DNA of 64,000 nt from Heterostelium album PN500 (lineage: Eukaryota > Evosea > Eumycetozoa > Acytosteliales > Acytosteliaceae), in NCBI RefSeq assembly GCF_000004825.1, contig NW_008805070.1, forward strand, positions 744,001 through 808,000, given 5' to 3'. The translations under genes and the position numbers were made by a program. The notes beneath the pieces were generated by a model. It was not told the origin of the DNA, did no database searches, and saw only the letters and a list, made by a program, of their open reading frames with translations. Below, piece after piece: positions 23,101-34,759 of the stretch; position 1 is the first letter of the stretch; each line of letters starts with the position of its first letter.

Positions 23101-26100
23101 TTGGTAAGAGAAGTCAACCTGGAATATGAAGTAAAACAAAATAGAGACCAATTCATTGAACCTTTCTTTTTAAGAAAAGAAAATACAACAACATCTACCA
23201 ATAATAATAATAATAGTAGTAGCTCTACTGCAACTACTAATAATACTACAGTTGCCACACCAACTTTAATACCAAAGTTGGAAATTCCAAGTAAAATCAA
23301 TGTCTCGAATAATAATGATACAAACAAAACAGATCCAACTACAACAACACAATCACAACCAATAACAACAACAACAACAACACAATCCACTCAGATACCA
23401 GCTCAGTCAACACCACCTTTATCGTCAACACCAACTTTTAAACCAAAATTACCACCTTTAAAGCTACCTGCAAAGATTGGAGACAACAGAGCTGGCAGTC
23501 CTTCTATTCCTCCATTGGCATTACCACCAAAGGTTCCACCCATTCCCAGCATTTCACTTACCAAGATTATGACTGATCCAACTGATTCTCAAAAAACCAA
23601 TAATACCGTTGTTGACAGCAGAGTTGTTGTAACCGATGTAAATACAAAACCAACACCAGCACTCAATACTTCACTCGGTGCTTCAGGAGGTAGCACCAAC
23701 ATTAAGTTGTCAATTCCCAAGCTCACATTACCGTTGATCAAGACCAGATCGAGTGAGAGTGAAACTAAATCGATCACCGATTCTGTGCAAGCACCCTCAG
23801 CTGGTCTACTTTCAGCGATTGAACAAAAGATTGACCCCCAGGATCCAAAGTTCCAACTTGTTCTTGGAAATCCATCTTCCTCTCACACCCAAGAGGAAGA
23901 GTCGACAAACACCACCGAACCAACAGCCAAAGAATTGCTGCGATACAAAACAGAGAGAAATAATCGTAAACTCTACCACGATAAAGATCTACATATCTCT
24001 GTACTCCAATTGATTTTTAGTTTACTTTTAAATTCAAAGTATGTTTAAAAAAAAAGAAAGATACAATCAAAAGTTGTTTGAATATGTTAAATTAACTATA
24101 ATTATTTCTACTCGACACAGTCATACATTGGAACATTTATATTCAGATCAATTTCCATTGGTGGCAAAGAAGCTCAATGTCCCATATATTCTACAATTGC
24201 ATATTAATCATCAACAAAATGAGCGAATTATACCAGAGTTGTGTCAACGAACATTTGAAATGGGACCAAACTATTTCAGAGTATTGAAGTTGCTATTCAA
24301 TCGATTGTTCCATTCTAGTTTATTTAAGGATTTGAAGAGAGTTGCCAAGGGTGCATATGGTACTGTCTACAAAGGAATTCTTGGTCACGATGAAGGTCTT
24401 GAGGTGGCTGTCAAGCTGATGGCCGTTCCCAAATCACTTCACGATCGTTGTGTACTCCATGATATCTTTACAGAGATTCTCATTATGGATACATTCAGAA
24501 GTGATCACCGTGCCTGCCATATGTTTGACTATGGTGTCGATGGTGAAAACTACTGGATCGTAATGAAATCCTACAAATGTAGTCTTAAGGAATGGAGATT
24601 GAAACAAACCGGTCATTTCCTTCAACAACTTCCACTCTATCTCAATATTTATATGAATGTCTTGTTGACTGTTCAATTCTTAGTTGAAAACAGTAAGTAG
24701 CATTTAAATGTTATCATCAAAAAACATTAGATCTAATTATTATATATTTCATTAAATGAAACGCAGAGATCAATCATTTCGATATAAAGTGTGATAACTT
24801 TTTAGTACATCCAATAAAGAAAGGAACAATCGAAGACGATTTTTGGAATCAACCTACCTATGATCCGAATTTCGTTGTTTGTTTGGCTGATTGGGGAGAA
24901 GCTAAAGTTTATTCTGCCGATATCGAAGGCTATACCACTAGAAATAGAGGTACTGAGTTTATAAAGAGTCCAGAGATGCTCACCATTGCCTATGCAAGTC
25001 AAAAGACTCGTGAGAATTTCGACAGACGTAAAAAGGTTGGCTCCAACACTGCCAGCGATGTCTGGTCACTCGGTTGTCTGTTCTACGAGTTGTTGACCGG
25101 TGATTTCTTGTTCTACGATGACGATTGGGTCAAATTCTTTATTAGAGTTACTCAACCCGGTCAAGAGTTGATCACCGCCGAGAAGAAAGCAAAGATTCAT
25201 AATATTCCGGCCATAATCGAATTCATGGAATTTGTTTTCGTCAGAGATCCATTCTATCGTCCAACACTACGTGATATTCTGACTAAATTCACGTCGATCA
25301 AACCAACCATTCTCTCACAGTTGGAGCGTCTCAAGCAACAACTCAACAACGAGCAATTGAGATCCGGTCAACCAAAGGAATACAACATCGGTGGTGATGG
25401 AACTCGATACAAGGGAACCAATCGAAGCAGTGGTCACTATACTCCTGGTCGTTTCTTCCCACACACCTATAACATCAACACTATTAAATCGAGTTCACTT
25501 TCATCGAACACCCAGTCGAGACTCCATGAAATCAACATCATCCCAGAGATTCCTTACAATGAGCCACCCGAGTTCCCTGAGCATAAACATCTCATGGAAT
25601 TCCCATCCAAGATTACATCCTACATGTATATCTCATCTTTTAACCCATCAATGAAAAAGAATATGTTAAAGAATGATCTCCGTAAGTAATAAGTTAATAA
25701 CTATGATAAAAATCATCATCATTTATATGCTCATCAATAATAATAATAATATTTCTTTTAGATATTACACATATAATCAATTGTACAGGTTCACCAAATG
25801 CATTCCCAGATCATTTCGAATATTTGCATTTACAACTTCACGATGATCCTTCACAGGATATTCTTCATTCATTCACATTGGCATTTGATTTCATTCGTGA
25901 TGCCATTATGCATCAGGGTCGAGTACTTATCGTATCTGATAAAGGTGTTTCTAGATCTGCTGCACTCGCCATTGGTTATTTCATGGACTCTAGATCCATG
26001 AGTTATTTCGAAGCGTTCATTCTCATTCGTGACCGTCGTTACATTGTAAATCCAAATCCAGGTTTTGTAGAACAGATGTGTCGTTGGGGTAGACAAAGAA

Positions 26101-26627
26101 GAACTCAAAAGGGTTTGGCAGAGTGGGGAGGTGGTATTGAAACCTATATCAACAACACTACCCAATTCCAATGTCTTTGTGGTGCTTGTGTCTTCACCTT
26201 GCTGACTCCATTCGACTCTACCAAATTCAACAATCCCAAACATTGTAATTGTGAACAAGGCGACAAAGATTGTCCAAACTTCCAAGGTTGTTCAACTTTC
26301 CTCTTTGACATGAAGAAACTTCACAACTACACTGCCAAACATGTGATTTGGGGCTATACTAACATTACGAATGTAGTTGGAGATTTCCAGAGATCATCCG
26401 TTGAGTAAGTCCTAATTAATATTAAACAAATTAAACTTATAACTAATAACATTATTATTTTAAATTATAGAATTCAAAATCCATCTAAAAAGAGAGATTG
26501 GAAACTATTTAAATGTAAAACTTGTCAGTTCTTGACATATGCACTCTCGACAAATGCCAATCAGCAGTATGGTGATAAACCAATCGCAATCGTTACCAAC
26601 TCTAAATTACTCAGAATTATAACTTAA
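20181..26627 (+). CDS. Protein kinase fused to a dual-specificity pseudophosphatase
   Basis: Ten exons (20181-20492, 20597-20740, 20803-21439, 21526-22795, 22875-22982, 23034-24038, 24121-24692, 24767-25681, 25762-26404, 26471-26627) join in frame to 1920 residues. Order: a helical N-terminal region with Asn-rich inserts; a Thr/Pro/Ser-rich linker; a kinase with GAYGTVYKG, VAVKL, the alpha-C Glu, FDIKCDN (HRD-like) and DWG, all catalytic residues present; then a DSP-fold domain starting PSKITSYMYISSFNPSM and THIINCTG; then a Cys-rich C-terminus (CLCGACVF, CNCEQGDKDC, CKTCQF). The phosphatase loop reads VSDKGVSRSA (about 25932-25962) where active enzymes have HCxxGxSRS, so the catalytic Cys is Asp. 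The DSP fold is split by intron 8, so the fusion is not two adjacent genes. The intron 4 acceptor could instead lie near 22888. Confidence 0.85.
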
Positions 26628-26750
26628 ATAAAAGGTGCCAACTATTTCTTTAAAATCTGCAACGCAAATTTATTGGAAAAAAATTCATACAAAAAAGAAA
26701 AACAATTAATATGAATTGCAAAATCAATTTATTTTTTTGTAATTTAAATC

Positions 26751-27884
26751 ATGTCATTAACAGATTTTCAAACAAATATTTTTAATCAAGAATATATAGA
26801 GTTATTTGAAAAAGCAGATATTAAAACTGTGGAATCAATTCTATTACAAAGTCCATTGAGATTACAACAGAAAACTAGTTTATCATTGGAGATCATTCAA
26901 AAGATTCAGAGAGATTTACAGAAATATCATTGTGCAGTACCTTCAGTCGCAACCGATCTCTACAATAAAGCCGTTAGTTTAAAAGAATATAGATATTTAA
27001 AAACCAATTGTTGTATAGATGACATTCTTGGTGGTGAAGGTTTACCCACGGGTGAACTGACAGAGCTGATTGGCACATCGCCGTCAGGTAAAACTCAATT
27101 CGCCCTCTTTATAGCAATGCAAGTTTCTAGATTCTACCAAGAGAATGTTATTTATATTGATACATCGTCTTCATTTTCTGCCGATAGAATTGCAGAGATG
27201 TATAAACAACAAATAGGAGAAACCACTACAATTGTAAATTACGAACACCACTTAAACTTCAAATACATAACACTAACACTTATGTTTATTATTTTATAGG
27301 ATAGTAATCAATCAATTTTAGCAATATTAGATAGAATAAGAAGATATAACTGTTTAGACCCAATAAAACTTGTAGATACACTTGAAGCGATATCAAATTC
27401 ATTTGAATTTGATAATTATTTGAAGAATGTTAAACTGATTATCATTGATTCGATTGGTACACTCCTTTATACTAGCTTTGGTGGTAAACTTACACATGGT
27501 CATTATGTTATGATGAAAATTGCAAGACTCTTAAAATCATTGGCACATAAAAATCAAATTGCTGTACTTGTAAGTATAAGTTTACAAACAAAATCATATT
27601 TTAAGTTCACTTTGTCTAATGTATCATTGTAGATTACCAATAATACAGTTAAAATGGATTCAGATGTATTGGATCATTTAAAGAATGTACAAAGTACACC
27701 AGAAAATAGATTACAAAAAGCAAGTTTAGGAGAATCATGGGCTGCTGTATCAAATCATCACCTGTATCTTTATGGTGATTTCTACGATGATGAAACCATA
27801 GAGAGATCGATTGCTTTAAGATCATCTACGAGATACCAAAGAATAGAGAAACCTTTTTCAATTAATTCTTTTGGAATACAATAA
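26751..27884 (+). CDS. rad51d: RAD51D-like recombinase
   Basis: Three exons (26751-27233, 27300-27569, 27633-27884) give 334 residues, about the length of RAD51D. Seen: an N-terminal helical domain, GGEGLPTGELTELIG leading to Walker A GTSPSGKTQ, VIYIDTSSSFSADRI, Walker B KLIIIDSIGTLL, and the late LGESWAAV segment shared with RAD51D. Members work in the BCDX2 complex that loads RAD51 during homologous recombination. The start lies only 123 bp after the kinase gene stop, and the stop faces the RPB2 stop 66 bp away. Assignment to D rather than another paralog is by pattern. Confidence 0.8.
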
Positions 27885-27950
27885 ATAATGATTCAATATT
27901 TAATAATATATTCTATATTTTAACAAGTTGTTTAAGTTGTTTTATTTAAT

Positions 27951-30900
27951 TTATGTGAACATTCTTGGTGCAATTGACATTGCCATCAACTCTTGGAATA
28001 AAAGTTTAGCTGCGTATGGCATTTTAACTTGGGAGATTTGAGTTTTGTTTTTACAACGACGACATTCGTAATGATTCTTCTTAAGGTTGGCAATGGCGAT
28101 CAGACCACAAATATCACAAACGTGGACTCTGTAACTATCGGACTGGTCAAAGAGTCTTTCTTTAAGGAACTGTGCTGCACCATGAGAAATCATACAATTG
28201 TGAGCAACGATACCATTTGCAATAAAGTTCTGGTTTTGATTGACTTGAATATCAAACATTGGTGATTCACCAATATTCTTAACATCTGTAACTTTGTGGT
28301 GGAACACTGGCAAAACTTTGGCACTGATTTCCAAACCATGATTAAAGAGCTTATTGGCACCAATCGATTTCAAATAGTCGCTGGCTGTTGGGATGTTGTT
28401 TTTGGTTACATTATTACAGAGTCTGAAATAGGATGTGGCTGCCTCTAGTCTTAAAATCTTGGAGTGGCAATAACGGAATCCGATAAGGTCGTGGAATTTA
28501 ATGGTTTCTGAAGATGCAATATGAAGTGTGCACTCGTAAACCTTTTCTTCAACTGTGTGATTTTCGGCTTTGCTTGGGCCTTGGAGTGTGATGGACTGAG
28601 AAGCAATTCCAAGTGTGACCAACATATTCTTTAATTCGCTCATCATGCTCTTTAATGAATCTACATGCTTCTCGACTTTAGTTTGGCTGAATTTTACTCC
28701 ACCAAGACCATCACGATTTGAGAGAGCTGGGGATTGACCGTCACCACCAAAGAGTGCAGCAACAAATTCTCTGAGAAGTGCCTTTGAGGTATTCTTAAAG
28801 GTTGGCCATGAACCAGCGGTACCAACACGTCTACCAAGAGGAATATCAGCAGCAAGAGCACACAATTGTCTTGACACGGCATTTGGTGTACTAATGTGGA
28901 ACTTTGCGGAATTGCTATGAGCAGTATATGATGGATTACAATTTGGTACAACGAGCTTCATATCGGCTATGATGGAACGAACATCTAATAAATGACTGGC
29001 ATAGATCACAGAACTATCATCTCTTTCGTGGAAGTGTCCACTGGTCAATGTACGACCAAGGAGACGGTATTTAGCACACTCTACTTCAAACTCTTTGATT
29101 GAACCCAATGAGGCCTCACTCATTTCCTCTTCAATATTGATAAGGGGTTGTTCAATTGATTTGGTCAAACTATGTCCAACCAGTTCAAGAGTTGATCTCC
29201 ATTGACCATCTTGACATAGGAATGGATGGTCTTCTGTGGCATCTACGTGAGATCCATCTTCCAAGAAGATTCTGTATGCTGGCAAAGTACCTTTATCTGC
29301 GAATGCTACAATTTGGTCATTGTGTACACCACTCACGTCTTCATTGAATGAATAGAGCGATGTGTTTTTATATGATTTCCACAATGAATCCAAACGAACA
29401 GTGTAATGAGTAGATGCAATTCTGGTATCTCCAGAGACACAATCTCTCTCCATCTCACCGAATCTGAGACCACCATCACGAGAACGACCTTCTACTGGTT
29501 GACGAGTGAGAATCTGTACTGGACCACGAGAACGAGAGTGAATCTTGTCATCTACCATGTGCTTCAAACGTTGGTAATATGTTGGACCAATGAAGATTTG
29601 CGCATCCATACGTCTACCGGTATGACCGTTGTACATTACTTCGTGACCAGTCATTTGGTAACCGATACCATGAAGAGCTTTGGAAATAGCCTCTACTGTT
29701 ACATCAGTGAATGGAGTGGCATCACCTTCATCACCAGTCATCGAAGATACCTTTCCGAGCAAACATTCAATCAACTGACCGATAGTCATACGAGATGGAA
29801 TAGCATGTGGATTTACAACGATATCTGGAACGATACCCTCGACAGTCCATGGAAGATCTTCTTGACGGTAGGTCATACCACAAGTACCCTTCTGTCCGTG
29901 ACGAGATGAGAACTTGTCACCGATTTGTGGAGTTCTCATTGAACGTACACGAACTTTGGTAAACTTCAAACCGTCACCCGATGTTGTCAAGATTACGGAA
30001 TCTACGATACCGTTCTCAGATGAACGCATGGCGGTACTGCTGTCACGCTTAGATTGACGACGAGTCTTTGGACCGAGATCTTCGTCTTGTGGTGGAAGTG
30101 GAGTGGTCTTACCAATGATAATATCGTCACCAGTAACACGAACACCTGGTGCGACCAAACCGTCTTCGTCGATCTTCTCGTAGGAACCATGTCTCATACC
30201 GACACAAGTATCACGATCGGGCTTCTCAAAGGTCTCCTCCATCATTGAGGTCTGTTTCTTTTGTTCATCTTTGTAGGAACGGTAAAACATTGAACGGAAA
30301 AGTCCACGATCGATGGCAGATTGATTGAGAATCAAAGAATCTTCTTGGTTGTATCCAGAGTAACAAGCGATGGCTACACATACGTTTTGACCTGCTGGCA
30401 ACTCTCTGAAATGCAAATACTCCATGGAACGAGTGGTTACCAATGGCTTTTGTGGATAGAACAACACGTGTGCCATAGTATCCATTCTAAGTTGATAGTT
30501 TGTAATATAAACACCCATAGCCTGCTTACCCATAGCACTATTGTGGATGAAGAAACCTTGACCACCAACAAAGCTGTGATTCTCTGACTCTGTAGTGATA
30601 TCACCAATGATACAATTTGCACAATCGACGACTGATTCGATTGGAACATATAGAGCATCACCATGAGCCTTTAATCTCGATTGCCATTGGGCTTGTGATT
30701 TCACTGTTGTGGAACCTAGCTCTCTCTGTCTTGCTTGGTATCTAATGTACTCGGCAGTTGAAGCAATCTCTCTTTGTTTTCTTTGATTGTAATTTACACC
30801 TATTCTCTCGTGATAGTTGACCAAGTTTTGTTGATTCTTCAATGAGATCAAAATACCTGTCGATGAAGAAGATCTATAGATACCGTTGGTTTCGATATCC

Positions 30901-33900
30901 AATCCCTTGTAGAGTTCTACCATCTGCTCCAATTTGGAGACTTGGCTGGTAGTTGGCGCAGTATAAATAAATGATTGTGATTTGGTTGAGATTTGAGTTG
31001 TTTTGAATTGAAGCGACGATAGGTATTGGCTTTGGACCAAACGAGAACCATTCATGATCCAAAGTGGGATGCTATCACTGAATGCACCCAAACCAATGAA
31101 TAGAGTAGCAGCGGCATCAGTAGCTTGATGTACAATGTTGAACTCACTGCCGTTCTTTACTAGTTTACAATCGCCAAGTCCCAATTGAATTAGATCCTCC
31201 TTATATTCAATGGCAGATTGCTTTGATTCAAATGTCATATTGATTTCGCTATTGTTCTTGGATAATGATGGAGATGATGAAACAAAACCAAATAATCTAG
31301 CCAATCTCTGTTTGTCAACTGCTTGGCTATTCAACAAACCAATACTATTCAAATGCTTAATATTTCTCTGGTGTGCCTGTGAATTAACTTGGGCTGTGTC
31401 GAGGTGTTGATTGATAATGTCATCGCTGATGACTTGTTCGGTGTCGGATGGGTGTGATTCGAAATAGTTTTGGTTGTGTCTAACTGAAACTGCTACTTGC
31501 AAGACAGTAGATCTATCTTTGATTTTGGCGAGTGGAACCCAACCCTCGGATGTCATAAAGAGATGGTCTTCGGTAGCGATGAGCTGACGACCAGATTCGG
31601 TAATTATCTTCATGATCTTCTTGTCAGTAGGTCTTGTGTATTGGTTGACGACCTTGCTTATGGATTGACGCATGGTCTGTGGATGGAAGGTTACGACTTG
31701 ATCGCCAACGACAACATCCTTGATTGGCTTTGTTCTTCCATCGGCCATGAGTACTGGCTCCTCCTCCCACAAACACTGGTAGGTATTACGTGGAGATTGG
31801 TTGTGATCTGGGAATGGAATAATAGAGCAACAGATACCCAAAATCATAGATGGATGAATCTCACAATGAGTGTAGTTGTGTGTAACGATTTCGGTGGTCG
31901 ATGGGATGAGATCGGCTGGTGTCATTGCAATCATAACAGTTTCCTCTTCTTCGGTATCGATATACTCGACGAGACCGTCGGTGATAAGATCGAGCCATTT
32001 GTACTCTGGGTCGCTATCGAGTTGACGAATGTGTGATTTCTTGATGGTCAGCTTGTAGTCCTTGTCGTCGACGACAAACAATGGACGACAACAACGTCCA
32101 GAGTCTGTGTAGAGTCTGAGTTCCTTCTCACGAATGTCACGAACAATCGATACTTCAACAGAAACGTCACCACAACGTCTGAGTACACGCAAAGTCTTGA
32201 GGAGATGGTCTGGCTGATGATGAATACCAACCCACATACCGTTGACAAAGATCTTGGTGGCGTTGAGGATGGTAGAGGAATCGGTGATCTCCTCAAGATT
32301 CTCAGTACTCCACTCTTCAAGGAACTCTAGAATTGGTTGAGAGGCAGAACCTACGGAAATGTAGGCCATCATAGCCAAGTTCTTAACCAAACCACAAGCT
32401 TGACCTTCTGGTGTTTCAGATGGACACACGATACCCCAACTGGGTGTTGTGAAGTTGACGTGGCTTGGCAAGCTTACCTTCTCTACCGATTGGAGTGTTC
32501 AATCTACGAAGATGACTGAGTGTCGAAGCAAAGGTAAGTCTGTTAAGTACCTGAGCGACACCAGCTCTGGCACCGGTGTTGGCGGCACCCCAATTACCGG
32601 TGGCGAGCGAATACTTGAGACCACTTGTAATGGTCTTTGACTTGATGGCTTGACTCGGAATGAACTCTCTTCCCTTGTCTATACAACGTTGGAGATGAGA
32701 TCTAACATCCTTGGTCAGCTTCTTAAAGAGTTGACGGAACAGAGTACCCAACAAAGGACCGGCCAAATCGAGTCTCTTGTTTGCAAAGTGATCTCTGTCG
32801 TCGAGTGGACGACGCTCGAGTGCCGCCAACAATAATCTATGTACAATATAACCAAAGTAGTATGCCTTCTTTGTTTCAAAATACTCGGCCACCGAAACGT
32901 GTGGCAACATTTCCTTCTGTAACACCTCTCTTGCAAATTTGATTCTTTGCTCACGAGTACCAACGGTGCTACCACGCTTACCCAGATAATCGAGGGCAAT
33001 CTCTTGATTCTGAATAACAAACGATTCCTCTAAAGATGGTCTCATCAGGTCCATCATCTGTTGATCCGAGAAATCATAACAAATATGCTCGAGAATATCT
33101 TTATCTGCAACAAAACCCAATGCTCTAAATACTACAACGATTGGTACATCTTGTTTAATATATGGAATAGTTGCTTTTATACCGATTGGTCCCTATTGTT
33201 TTTAAATAAATAAATAAAATATTTAGTTAATATTATACATTATAATATTAAAACTTTTTGTTTATAATATTCTTACCTTGTTTGAATTTTGTAACATCTT
33301 TACGTACATGGTACTGGTTGGACGAGAACCAGTCTCTTGACAAGAACGGATTTCGGCAACATAAGAGTATTTAGATGGAGGTGTCTTTTTGAATACGTAT
33401 ACATGATTGTGTGACATCTTTTCTTGTGCAATCAATACCTTCTCTGAACCGTTGATGATGAAATAACCACCCTGATCGTAAGGACATTCACCCATCATCG
33501 GCAAATCGACATCACTGGTTTCATCCAACATACAGTATTTTGAACGCAACATGATTGGAACCTTTCCAATGAAGATCTTCTCGAGAGGTTCCTCGTCTCT
33601 ACGATCTTTAGTAACCTGTGTTTTTGTGATATCGACATACAATGGTGCAGAGTATGTCAAATTTCTAATTCTCGCTTGATTTGGTGTTACCGGTTGAGTC
33701 ATACCATCGATTTCAGATGTAGGTTTACTCAGATAGATTTGTCCAAATTTAATAGAAAATGTTGAAAACTAATATTGATGATGATGATGATGATGTTTGT
33801 TTTTAATTAATTAATATTTTGTCTTTTCTTTTAAACTGGTTTAAAAAAAACTATTAATTATTTTTACTTACATTATGAACTTGTTGTTGACCAGGATGAT

Positions 33901-34184
33901 GTTGTGCTTCGGGCCTTAGTGTGATAGGAGGTGATTCATCGATGATCTCTTGCATTGTATTTTGAATGAACTCATCGAATGAATCCAACTGTTGTCTTAC
34001 AAGACCTTTATCTTTAAAGTATGAACTGATAACTGCCCATGAATCCTCTTGTACGATTTCCTCTCCCTCGCCTAAATTGAATTGAACGATACAATAATAT
34101 TAGGTTCTGATTCAAACATCTTTATAAAGTAAATTTTACGAATTATTTACCTCCAACATCCTCATTCATATTATAGTCATTCAT
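27951..34184 (-). CDS. rpb2: RNA polymerase II subunit RPB2 with two inteins
   Basis: Second-largest subunit of RNA polymerase II, forming half of the active centre. Four exons (34184-34151, 34071-33872, 33768-33277, 33192-27951). Landmarks: [80 protein letters not shown] and the zinc site CDICGL..CRRCKNK, ending IAPRMFT. Two inteins interrupt it, at NTYQ|SAMGK and MERD|CMISH. Without them the protein is about 1161 residues, the normal size. One surplus base near 32436-32441 (HNTQLGYR instead of HNTQWGIV) breaks the frame; the exon total is one base over a multiple of three, which agrees. A sequencing or assembly error is the likeliest cause because everything else is intact. Confidence 0.97.
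28197..29441 (-). mobile_element. Intein 2 in RPB2 (MERD|CMISH site), 415 residues
   Basis: In-frame intein between MERD and CMISHG of RPB2. Splicing residues are all present: Cys1 (CVSGDTRI), block B DATEDHPF with the TxxH pair, block [19 protein letters not shown], and the terminal His-Asn followed by extein Cys. A LAGLIDADG homing endonuclease lies inside: the second motif [13 protein letters not shown] keeps its Asp, but the first reads [11 protein letters not shown] with Ser where the catalytic Asp is expected. Predicted: splicing competent, endonuclease weakened or dead. The size is typical of endonuclease-bearing inteins. Confidence 0.93.
30540..31775 (-). mobile_element. Intein 1 in RPB2 (NTYQ|SAMGK site), 412 residues
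   Basis: In-frame intein between NTYQ and SAMGKQAMG of RPB2. Seen: Cys1 with block A ([25 protein letters not shown]), block [12 protein letters not shown] with TxxH, block [18 protein letters not shown] then FFIHN, and extein Ser as +1 nucleophile. The middle has the scaffold of a LAGLIDADG endonuclease ([25 protein letters not shown]), but the first motif reads SSSPSL with no Asp-Gly and the second lacks GGDG altogether. So splicing looks intact and the endonuclease dead. Confidence 0.93.
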
Positions 34185-34759
34185 TTCTTTATTGAATTTA
34201 ATCTAAATCTAATTAATTTATATATATATTTATTTATTCTTTAGTTTTTATCTATTTTATTTATTGTTTTTTTTTAATATTTTTATATTTTTTATTTTAA
34301 TTTTGATTTTTGAAAGTTAATTAATTAATAATAAATGAATGATTTGATTTGACTTTTTGATTGATTTATATTGATATTAAAACAAGATACACTGCAATTG
34401 ATTAAAGTATCTAAGTAATATATTATATATATTAATTATCTTTATCTTTAATCAATGAATGTTCAACCTCAAATCGAATAAACTTTGAAAATCCAAAACT
34501 TGTTCTTTTTATGAGTTGATTTTCAAATTTTTTTGAAATTTTTTTTTTCATTGTTTTTTTTTCTTCCAACGGAAATGAACGTTACTTGCTTAATTGTTTA
34601 AAAAAATAAATAAATCTTTATAGATATATAATTAAATGACTTAAAATAAATAGATATATAAAATAATGATAAAAGTGATAAATCCTCATAAAAATGTTTA
34701 TTTTACTCTTATATAAAATAATAAGTTTTTAAAAAAGATTAGACTGATTGATTTAAGAA
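34185..34759. other. Intergenic region upstream of rpb2
   Basis: AT-rich 5' region of rpb2 and 3' region of the B-box gene. No gene or notable structure seen. Confidence 0.6.

Noticed and set aside
32436-32490. A possible 38-nt intron (GTAAGC to CAG on the minus strand) that might explain the RPB2 frame break
   Set aside because: The segment encodes invariant RPB2 residues [11 protein letters not shown], and removing it does not restore the reading frame.
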